A stretch of 64,000 nt of DNA from Apoderus coryli. Lineage: Eukaryota > Arthropoda > Insecta > Coleoptera > Attelabidae. The notes under the pieces were generated by a model. The model did not search any database and was not told where the DNA came from. It worked only from the letters and a program-made list of their open reading frames with translations. The stretch covers positions 3,844,001-3,908,000 of the forward strand of contig OU452201.1 of the NCBI GenBank assembly GCA_911728435.2, read 5' to 3'. A program made the translations under genes and the position numbers. Positions 24,003 through 34,400 of the stretch are shown here, piece by piece; the stretch's first letter is position 1; every line of letters starts with the position of its first letter.

Positions 24003-26205
24003 AACTAACTACGAAAAATCATCTTTTTTCCGTATCCTCAAACACCTCGGTAGGGCGCACGGTTGTCCGGGGCTTAACCCCCCCGAAATTGGACGGCTAA
24101 GCAAAGCCTAAGTAAGCATACCAGCCATTATTTAACTTGTAATAATTTTTATAACTTACTTATTGATTTACAAAATAAATTACTACTAGTTGTTTAATAT
24201 ACATCTTAATAGGAGAAGATAAAAGCCATTAAAAAATTAATAATAACTATATTGTAAAAAATAATTATATAAAAAACTCATAAAACATCAATTCACATTG
24301 CGCTACGTATAACATAATAATATATCACATTTAAAAACATTTTAAATAAACCTTGCAACTACTATAAATGCAATAAGTATCTACTTGATATTATACTGTA
24401 AAGGTTTTTCATATATTCTTAATTTTATTTATAATAATTGACTAGAAGTGGTTTATTATGCCTAAAAACCACCATCAAATTTGTTTCCAAATTGTAATAT
24501 GTACATTGCAGAAGTAAAACATAATTTACACTCACACACTTTTTATATCGTGTGTTGTATCAGAATTAGTACTCGTATATCTTGAATAATACTCCACATT
24601 CAACCAAGCTGCCTGTTGGAGCTTTGTGGTTGCTGGCTGAGGCAGATTGATAGGTCTCTGGAAATTACAATCCTAAGATATCTAAAATTTGTATAAATAT
24701 TACAAAATGGAAACAAGTTCATTATCATTATGTTAATCCAATTAAAAAAATAGTGTATCCAATTTACCCACTAAAATCGACATATAATAAAAACAAAGTC
24801 TAATAATTATTTAACAATTAAATTTAAAAACTGGATTCCAGTTACGAAATTTCTAGTATCCCAGATACAGTGGGATACTACAGTATCAATGCTGCTATAA
24901 TTGTGTATTACTGTTTTAGTTCTGATATATAAAATAATTCACGAGGTTGGTAAGTTAGGACTTTGGGGGAAACTATCCATACAAAATTTTTTGTTTTTCT
25001 GAACGGATAAGATCTTGTATGAGATATTATGAAAAATCGTTGTATGTTTTAAATTAAACTATATATTTTTCACACTTACTAAAACTAAAAATGTCTTTAA
25101 ACAATTAGTAAAAAATATTTTTATATACTCAAAAAGAGAGCTTTCAAATATGAAGCCTTCAAACGTGGACATAGTGAAAAATTTTGCTTCGGTGTTTCAG
25201 AAAAATGGCTGTGATAGCTCATAACCAAAAAAAAATACTTAATACAAGTTTTAGTAAAATAATAATCATTTAATATAATCTAATATCCAAGCTAAAACAA
25301 CATCTACTTATGACATTTAATAAAAAGTGTACTAATTGAAACTTATGATTATATTATGACGAATATGTAGCTTTTAAATTTAATTTATGTTAATATTAGA
25401 CGTTGTTGACTGATATTTCAGATACCTGAATTATTTTACTACAAGAGAGCTAGGAAATTCAATCGGTTTTCATAGTTAAATAGGATACACATCATATTAT
25501 GTAATTAATAGTTAACTTACATGATACACGTAACCTAACTGTATCATGATCGAGTACGTAAAAACCGGATATGTATCACTACTGATCAATAAACAATCAT
25601 AAATATACTGCTAAAACTCTAATAATGAAGTATAATAAAACTGTGCCCTCAACCTAACTCTAGAATCAAAACAATTATGTGCAAAGTGCTATTAGTCCGA
25701 AACAAATATACACGGTATATCAGGGGTCAGCCATAATTATGAAAAAAAAACTCAATTTGAACCCCTCAATATCTAGAAATTTAATCAAATTTTAAATATT
25801 AATCAATACACATGGTACCGGGTGATCCACTATAATGTAGCCCCCTTTCAATTTTTTCATTTTAAGTGTCCCAAAAAATTTAAAAGTATGGTTATGTATG
25901 TACTGAAAAATACTCTTTTTTCTACGTACAAAAAAATTGGAAACATGACAACAGGCAAAACAAAAACTCTATGTTTTCTGAATGGATCAGCCTATATATG
26001 AATTTATTTTTCGATGCCTCATAAAATTCTAAGTATAATTCATATGACATACCCATATTATAGGTATCCAAAATCAACAGTTTGTGAAATATTCGCATTT
26101 GAAACGTTTATTATTAATAAAATCAAGTAACTTTCAGATCAAGAAATCAATAAACAATGAATAAATTATAAAACAATATCAATATCGAAAACAATTTTCA
26201 ATGAG
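24003..26205. other. Intergenic DNA without a recognised gene
   Basis: AT-rich sequence between transposon remnants. A degenerate element edge (ACCGGGTGATCCACTATAATG) is visible near 25816. I found no gene, RNA or tandem repeat. Confidence 0.4.
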
Positions 26206-26552
26206 TAATTAATTATAAAGCTGCTCTAGCGCGCCGTCATTTTCTTCAACACATCGTTTAAGAGTTCTTAGAAGTTTCTCCAATGACTGTTATGAATGAT
26301 GGGTGGTTATTTAAAATATTTATTTCATTCCGCACCAAGATGATTGAGATTTTCAATTTGGTAGCTGTATACGCGGTTTTTTATATAACCCCAAATAAAT
26401 GCATCATCAATAGCTGTTAAATCGGGGTTGTTTGCAGGCTGACATACTGTGTATAAGTGTATTATGGCTAATAATCGGCCTGAATTAAAGAACACATTCA
26501 CATGACATTCTAAATCCCTCTTCTCAGAGCTTTGCATTGTCGTCAGCGACAC
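26206..26552 (-). pseudogene. Mariner-like transposase C-terminal remnant
   Basis: The minus strand encodes PANNPDLTAIDDAFIWGYIK then NRVYSYQIENLNHL near 26460-26325. After a frame change, LLRTLKRCVEENDGALEQL leads to a stop near 26206. The catalytic-acid block and the terminal C-V-x-x-x-G-pattern identify a mariner-like transposase. The upstream two thirds are lost. Confidence 0.82.
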
Positions 26553-26697
26553 TCTTCAAGTTCACGAAAGCAAATACCTATTAATACTGAATGTAATCAG
26601 TTCTATGGTAACCTACTTATTATAATATGTATAAACCAAACGGTGTCAGCTCTACAAAATTTCTTTATATATATGTTTAAACCTTAGGTGAAATTTG

Positions 26698-26735
26698 ACA
26701 TGTTTCGGGGATTAGCTATTCCATCATCAGTGGCA
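26698..26735 (-). ncRNA. Degenerate hammerhead-ribozyme motif
   Basis: On the minus strand GCCACTGATGATGG leads, after a short helix II, to CCGAAACATGTC. Core and cleavage triplet GTC are intact. The bases after the triplet (AAAT) cannot pair with GCCA, so helix I is missing, as expected after self-cleavage or truncation. Confidence 0.45.
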
Positions 26736-26943
26736 TACACAAAATTATGTTACGTAAAAGAAATGTAAGTACAATTTAAGTGAAACTCAAATGAAATTTT
26801 TCTCCAAATTATTTAATTGAGAAAGAAAACACAATATTTATTTTATTATGTAGTTTCAGAAGTTGTTCAAAAAATTTTTTTCACGAGATGTGTATACATA
26901 CATGTCTGGCAAATTTTCCCCACTTATGATTTAAACATATATA

Positions 26944-27200
26944 CTCACTCACCGGTCAAAAAAAAAAACGCCCACTAAAAACTGGCCCCAATTTTAAACT
27001 TGGCTTGTAGATTGATTTTTCAGTATCGATTTACGTCAGAAAGTTTTATTCAGATTTGAATTTGAGAAGTTTCTGTCCCGAAATTTGGAACACCCTGTGG
27101 AACGTAACAGCTATAGCAGCTATTTCGGACATGTGTACTGAAAAATCAATTTAAAAAAAGTCATCAAAATCAAATGAGCGTTTTTTTTTGCCGGTGAGTG
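26944..27200. mobile_element. Small Tc1/mariner-type MITE
   Basis: Inverted ends of the type CACTCACCGG plus a poly-A run and GCG (right end GCG, poly-T, CCGGTGAGTG) lie beside TA dinucleotides. Length is about 257 bp. It has no coding capacity. It abuts the composite transposon starting at 27208, with only the spacer TATTATA between them. Confidence 0.75.
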
Positions 27201-27207
27201 TATTATA

Positions 27208-29818
27208 CAGGGTTATTCACGATTTATGGCGCGGAATATTGTGGACAAACTACGTGACTTTTAAACAGTTTCATTTGTTGGACATGTGGGCATCTACTAT
27301 GGCTACTTTTTAAAATTGGTTTAGTATTATACAGGGTGTTCCAAATTACCTAAAAGTATCAAAGTTATGTGTTTTTAAATGGTATGCCCTGTCTATTATT
27401 GCACTTTTAGATCCTCTGATCAAATTAAGTGTCTGTTTCATTAAGGTTTATAATACCTAAACCTTAAGGTTTTTTAAATAAATTGAATTTTCTCAAAATC
27501 TAGCCTCATTTTCATCTTTCAAATACTTAGGAACTATTAAAGTCATGTTGACAAAATGAACACTAAAGTGTAAAAATAGATCATATTTGATATTCCAATT
27601 GCAATAAACTTGCAATCTTATACAGGGTGTCCAAAAATTCAAACTACTCAAATAAGAACTTTAAGTTGCTATAACTTCATTAATGTAAATGGAACGTCAT
27701 ATTTCTGAACTTACCTAGCAATGTACTTACTAATTACCTGTCGAATGGTGTTAGGGTGTACTATAGCTTAGTCTGTGGGTTTTGGCAGAAAACGCCAAAT
27801 AATTGATTTGTACACCATTTGGTGTTTTTAAATAAATGTTTTAATGTATCTAGTCGCCTATGAAATCAGAAATGTCAAATAAATTATTTTATCTGTCAAT
27901 TTAATTTACTGTTCATGCTTTACTAGTGTTATTATTGATGTACAATTGTTAGTTTTGGTGTTCTTTTGTTAAAATGAAGATTATTTATTCAAAAGAAGAA
28001 CGTATTGATATGATATTGATCCTTGGAGAATGTCATCAAAATTCTTTATTGGCTTCTCGAGTTTATGCTGAAAGGTTTCCCATACGAAATCATCCAAGAC
28101 CAGCTGCTTTTGAGAGACTATTAAATCAGTTTAAGGAAACTGGAAGTGTTAGCTACAGGAAATACGTGAAAAGAAAACCTGTCACCGAAAATGAAGAAAC
28201 TATTTTTGCTATAGTTGGTTCAGTTATCGAAAATCCTAATATTAGTCAAAATCACATATCCGAAAACACCAATATTAGTCAGGCAAGTATTTCACGAGTG
28301 CTTAAAAAACATAGATTTCATGCTTATAAAATTCAGGTTTGTCAAGTGCTTTATGGAAATGATTTTGACAATAGAATTGAATTTTGCATGTGGGTGTTAG
28401 ATAAAGTGGTAGCAAATGAAACATTTTTTGATAATGTATTATTTAGTGACGAATGTACATTTCACAACAATGGCCTCGTAAACAGACACAACTACCATTA
28501 TTATTCTGACTCGAATCCCCATGAATACAGAATCATCAGCAATCAAAATAGGTGGTCCATTAATGTGTGGGGTGGAACATTCGGCCCATATTTAATAGGA
28601 CCCTATTTTTTTGAGGGATCTTTAAATGGTATGATGTTTCTCGATTTTCTTCTACACCAACTTCCTGTATTATTAGAAGAAATTCCTTTAAACAGGAGAA
28701 ATACCATGTGGTTTCAATTAGATGGAGCTCCGCCTCATTATCATCACGAAGTTCGGCAATTTTTGGATAACAATTTTCAAAACAGGTGGATTGGAAGAAA
28801 TGGATTTAAAAATTGGCCTCCCAGATCTCCCGATTTAACCCCTACGGATTTCTTTTTATGGGGATACGTGAAAGGAATTGTCTACAAGACGTCTCCAACA
28901 ACACCACACGATATGAAAATACGCATAAGAGATGCATTTCAAACTGTTACCTCACAAATGTTGACCAGAGTGAGCCGTAGTTTTCAAAAAAGAATATCGA
29001 AGTGTCTGGAAATGGACGGTCAACATTTCGAACACATGTTATGAATATTTTGGTACAGATTTATCAATGCTATTTTATTTCCATTAATGCTGTTTATGCA
29101 TAATTAAGAATAATTCATAATGACTTTTATAATAATTGTAGATCATTTGACATTTCTGATTCCATAGCCTACTAAGATATATTAAAACGTTTATTTAAAA
29201 AACACCAAATGGTGTACAAAACAATTATTTGGAGTTTTCTTCCAAAACGCGCAGACTTAGCTATAGTACACCCTAATACCATTCGACAGGTAATTAGTAA
29301 GTACATTGCTAGGTAAGTTCAGAAATATGACGTTCCATTTACATTAATGAAGTTATAGCAACTTAAGTTCTTATATGAGTAGTTTTAATATTTGGACACC
29401 CTGTATAAGATTGCAAGTTTATTGCAATTGGAATATCAAATATGATCTATTTTTACACTTTAGTGTTCATTTCGTCAACATGACTTTAATAGTTCCTAAG
29501 TATTTGAAAGATGAAAATGAGGCTAGATTTTGAGAAAATTCAATTTATTTAAAAAACCTTAAGGTTTAGGTATTATAAACCTTAATGAAACAGACACTTA
29601 ATTTGATTAGATGATCTAAAAATGCAATAATATACAGGGCATTCCATTAAAAAAAACATAACTTTGATAATTTTAGGCTATTTGGGACACCCTGTATAAT
29701 ACTAAACCAATTTAAAAAAGTAGCCATAGTAGATGCCCACACGTCCAACAAATGAAACTTTTTGAAAGTCACGTAGTTTGTCCACAATATTCCGCGCCAT
29801 AAATCGTGAATAACCCTG
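27208..29818 (+). mobile_element. Mariner-like transposon inside a palindromic MITE
   Basis: The outer element has ends CAGGGTTATTC and GAATAACCCTG with TA flanks (27206-27207, 29819-29820) and inverted arms of about 415 bp (27208-27622 and 29404-29818). At the junction of the two arms sits a core transposon, 27623-29403, with ends CAGGGTGTCC and GGACACCCTG, its own TA flanks, TIRs of about 265 bp and a transposase with an open reading frame. Removing the core leaves CAATCTTATATAAGATTG, a perfect palindrome centred on the target TA. Each arm also contains a 75-bp segment with its own CAGGG ends. Confidence 0.9.
27974..29044 (+). CDS. Mariner-like DDD transposase B
   Basis: This 356-residue transposase mobilises the core element 27623-29403. 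The N-terminal DNA-binding part contains NISQNHISENTNISQASISR. Catalytic acids are D159 in FSDECTF, D250 in FQLDGAPPHY and D287 in WPPRSPDLTPTDFFLWG, with 36 residues between the last two, exactly as in transposase A. The C-terminus GQHFEHML matches the family. No stop or frameshift is visible, so it may be functional. It is clearly related to transposase A but only moderately similar, so they are separate families. Confidence 0.94.
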   Translation: MKIIYSKEERIDMILILGECHQNSLLASRVYAERFPIRNHPRPAAFERLLNQFKETGSVSYRKYVKRKPVTENEETIFAIVGSVIENPNISQNHISENTNISQASISRVLKKHRFHAYKIQVCQVLYGNDFDNRIEFCMWVLDKVVANETFFDNVLFSDECTFHNNGLVNRHNYHYYSDSNPHEYRIISNQNRWSINVWGGTFGPYLIGPYFFEGSLNGMMFLDFLLHQLPVLLEEIPLNRRNTMWFQLDGAPPHYHHEVRQFLDNNFQNRWIGRNGFKNWPPRSPDLTPTDFFLWGYVKGIVYKTSPTTPHDMKIRIRDAFQTVTSQMLTRVSRSFQKRISKCLEMDGQHFEHML

Positions 29819-29974
29819 TATATAAGGACATTTTTGGGAGCTGATGTCGTTTGATTTGAAAATAAATCCCGCTGCTCTTGGTAATAGATTACTTCAAAAA
29901 ATATTATAATATTATCAGCTTGTTGAGAAATTTATTACTATTACCTAATACTGTAATAAAAGATTCTTTCTGAA

Positions 29975-30570
29975 AAAAATATTTTTTGGTGCATCGTGCA
30001 GCAAAATAACCCTCGCCAAAGACAATATAAACAAACAAAAAATATCGGAGACCGTAAAATCAATACCTTAACATTAGTTAAAACTTAAAACGTGTCAATC
30101 ACAACCTCTATAAAAACTAAAACTCTATTTAAACAATCTTATCTTGAGTTTGTTGTAAACTAGAACAATAATGTAACATCAATACGGATAGACCGTGGAC
30201 TTTTGCATCGGCTTGTCCCATTAAAAACGCCAATTTGGCTTTCTCTACCTCACACTCTTCTAGCGCCATCTGTTTAGAGAGCTGCATATGTTCCATTGTG
30301 ACAGTGTCCAGGGTTTTCTTCAATTCTGACATCTGTGGGTGAAAAATAAAACTAAGAATGATTAGAAGATGTTTTTCTTTAAACGGCAAAAATGTAACGC
30401 CTTATTCGGACATAGCTGCAAAAGAAGAATGAATAATCAAATCAAAATTCCGGATTACCATAACATTAATCTTCTCAACACGTTCTTCATGAGTCATATG
30501 AGAGTATAGTTGTAACCCAGTCTCTTTAGCGTTTTCCATTAGATTCTCGTCTGTAGGACAAGCCATTATT
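29975..30570 (-). pseudogene. Duplicated 3' end of Pdzd8
   Basis: This block repeats 31309-31904 at an offset of exactly 1,334 bp, with only a handful of non-coding differences. It contains a full copy of the last Pdzd8 exon (30332-30129, ending in TAA) and the 3' part of the penultimate exon (from about 30570 to 30459). Upstream of ACPTDEN the similarity stops, so the copied penultimate exon has no acceptor. The coding part appears identical to the functional copy. It could serve only as an alternative last exon. Most likely it is a recent dead duplicate or an assembly duplication. Confidence 0.85.
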
Positions 30571-31148
30571 ATTATGCGATAACGATGACTTTCTATCAAT
30601 ATCACAGAAGGATAGATTTATTACGTATATAATTTGTTAGATTTTACATCTCCGAATTGAAACACACGCAAAAAATGTGCATAAAAAAGTTAGGGTAGCA
30701 TTTCACGCCTGTATGCCCCTTTAATTTACCCGCCTCTGAGATTTATTTTTTCATAATGTTAACGACAAGTTGAATCTGAATCAGGTAATAACCGGAAGTC
30801 CTATCTATAACGCCAAATTTCGTTAATTTAAATATAACTTTTTGATGCATCCTTATATCCGAAATTTAAAATTAAATGACTAAAATAATATTATTTTAGT
30901 CATTTAAAATTATTGTCTAAAACATTTAATAAACCAGCCCTGTATATTTATACTATTATAGTAATTTCTTTTATTTTCGTCCATACACATTAATCTTTGC
31001 GTAGATAGGTATACGTATACCATATAATTTTAAACAAAAAACACTGCTGCACAGTAGTACATATATGATACCTATAATATAAAAACAAACTCCCACCTCG
31101 TAGGGGAAAGTATACTCGTCCTTGTCTAACATTGCCCATATGATTATT

Positions 31149-31279
31149 TTATTTCAACACAATACATATAACGCCATCTACAATTTCCATGGTTGCGTGT
31201 TTTTCTAATAGATGTAGCTCGTGTCGAGACAGTTTCAATTTTTGTTTTATTTCCCATATACGCTGACTATCTATTGTGT
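31149..31279 (-). other. Short unexplained coding-like segment
   Basis: Between the two Pdzd8 3' copies, the minus strand reads SQRIWEIKQKLKLSRHELHL then LEKHATMEIVDGV and a stop at 31149. Its composition looks like protein (helix-forming, then a beta-like end). I do not recognise it. It may be an exon fragment captured by the rearrangement. Confidence 0.25.
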
Positions 31280-31462
31280 AGATTAATCTTTGGTAATAGA
31301 TTACTTCAAAAAATATTTTTTGGTGCATAGTGCAGCAAAATAACCCTCGCCAAAGACAATATAAACAAACAAAAAATATCAGAGACCGTAAAATCAATAC
31401 CTTAACATTACTTAAAACTTAAAACGTGTCAATCACAATCTCTATAAAAACTAAAACTCTAT

Positions 31463-34400
31463 TTAAACAATCTTATCTTGAGTTTGTTGTAAACTAGAAC
31501 AATAATGTAACATCAATACGGATAGACCGTGGACTTTTGCATCGGCTTGTCCCATTAAAAACGCCAATTTGGCTTTCTCTACCTCACACTCTTCTAGCGC
31601 CATCTGTTTAGAGAGCTGCATATGTTCCATTGTGACAGTGTCCAGGGTTTTCTTCAATTCTGACATCTGTGGGTGAAAAATAAAACTAAGAATGATTAGA
31701 AGATGTTTTTCTTTAAACGGCAAAAATGTAACGCCTTATTCGGACATAGCTGCAAAAGAAGAATGAATAATCAAATCAAAATTCCGGATTACCATAACAT
31801 TAATCTTCTCAACACGTTCTTCATGAGTCATATGAGAGTATAGTTGTAACCCAGTCTCTTTAGCGTTTTCCATTAGATTCTCGTCTGTAGGACAAGCCAT
31901 TATTTGTTCCAACAGTCTATTAACACTATCACCAGCTTCTGCCGGATTCTTCTGTACTTCTTCTAAAACTGTCGGACACAAAACAAATGGATTTATAACG
32001 ATCAGAGACTGTTTACGCATTGGTGTTCTTTGCGGACTTGGTGGTAAACTTCTCGATGTGCTTGAAATAAATTGGGAGCCTGGAAGTTTATATATTATAT
32101 TATGATTATCTTTTAATTACTATCAGTTTACCTGGTATTGCTAAATTATTTACGCTATTAACCCGCTTTAAAGCTATATTACTTGATTCACTGTCTTCTG
32201 TCACTTCTGTCATGGTTATTTCAGGTTGTATAATAACATCAGAGACGGAAACGTCACTTTTAATACTTGCTCTATCCGCTTGATTGCATCCAGATGACAT
32301 CTGGCATTTAACGATACACTTCTTGTGACAGCACATGCCACACTGACGACATTGCACTGCATCTTTCAGCCATATCTTACAAACATTATTAAATTTATTA
32401 TTTAGTCAGATTCTCATCAATTCATTCATACTCACCTTTTTTGAACAAAAATCACAATGTGTGGTTCTATGAAACTGCGTCCGAACAAAATCATGTTTCA
32501 TGATTGTAATATTTTCGCTGATTTCTGACAATTTTACCTCATCAGTGAGATCTTCAATACTGGATGAGATTTTCTGTTGATGTCTAATTTCGATATCTTC
32601 ATCGTGATTCCATACAAACGATAATAGTACATCACCATAACAAAAGACATGTTCAAATCCAGAATGTGATAAAAGTGGATGAGTTGTGTTAGTTGGGACG
32701 ATGTTACCAGGCGGAAGAAATGAATAACACCTTTACAAACAAATTCGATTACTTTATCTTTAAACGAAAATATAGTAGTATGGATAACAGAGATAGTAAA
32801 TTTAAGTTAACCATAACAACGAGAAACAGTGTTTCATTTTTAAAAATATTGTCGTTCAGCTGATCGCGAATTATTTATGTGTAAATAGTTCAAAACAACA
32901 TTAAAGATATTAAGTATCCACGACTTCTATTATGAATAAAGAAACCAAATTTTTATGGATTTTCATTTTTTGTTTTTTTTTTAATTTTATTATTTTAGTA
33001 GTAGCTATGAAATTAACCACTTTGAGAAAAAGGTTTATTAGTTTTTTTGCACAATTGGTGTAATAAATCAAGGTTTTAAAAATATTTTCATAAAATTTAA
33101 AAAAATCAAAATCATTAAAAATGTTATTTTTGATATACCCTGTATAGTAATCGTAAATTTGGTATCCAAAATTGTAGTTTCGACACAAGCAGATGCTTTT
33201 ATATAGAATGACTTTTTGTTCTAAATCTACAAATAAAAAAGTTTTTCCTCTTCCAAACTCTATCCATGAATACATTGTATATTTTAATTTCCAATTTTTA
33301 AAAAACAATTTCGGCTATCTTCCCTAACAGAAGTCCATTAATAGTCTAAGTTAATCACTCCCATGCGCTTTTGTGTGTATTTTTGTTGATTGTAATAGTA
33401 TATTACATAACATGTGCTGTAAATGATATTTTACATGCGAGAGACTAGTTTGCCCACGAGCCGCGAAGCGGCGAGTGAGGCAATAGTCTCGAGCATGGAA
33501 AATTATTTACAGCTCGAGTTATGTACTGTACTTTTTCTACGACTTTGCAGAATCAAAATTCATTTCAGAATTAAAATTTAAGCAAAAATATTTCACACAG
33601 AAGAAAAGGTAATTATGACATTTATATATTTGACATTTGTGTTTGACATAATTCCATAATAAAAAATAAAAATCCCCAAAGCGTTATGTAATATTCATTA
33701 CGTAACACTTTGGTGATCATTACGTAACACTTATGTAAGATTGAATTTACATGTCACGTTAACAGTTTTGCAATAGACGGCTTAACAAAACAGGAGTAGA
33801 AAAAATTAATTTTTGTTATTGAAGTTACTTACCGAATATAATGACCTAAAACACTGTTACAGCACTCCGACAGTACATGCGTTAAGGGTATGTTAGTATA
33901 GCCCAATAACAAATCTTTGTCATCAGAAACGGTTGCCCAAACGTTAATATTGAGATATTTCATACCTTCTTTAAGATTAAACTGATAATCGTCATTGAAG
34001 TTAAGTACTGCACAAGCGGGTAATTCTTTACCTAAAACGTACAGAAAAGTGTGGATTTTCCTTTTTACAACTGAGCAATGAAGAAACAACTAACAATATG
34101 CATCTTCTGTATCAAGAAATCTGATACTTTCGTACACTAGTCGTGTAACATATGTTTGAAATATTCATATGGTAAATAGCAAAATCAATTCAATATCAAC
34201 AAGCCCAATGAAACAGGCATTGTAAAGATCAACCTAATTTACATTTACCAGCAAATAATTGTTTGTCATTCCAGGGTTTTAACTTTGAAAAAATATGGTC
34301 AACCTGGATATGGAAAACCTGCAAACGCAACTAGTTGCGATTTTACCTTTAAATATTTCTATAGGTGGCAACATTTCCGTACTTGAGCTCTCCAAATCTG

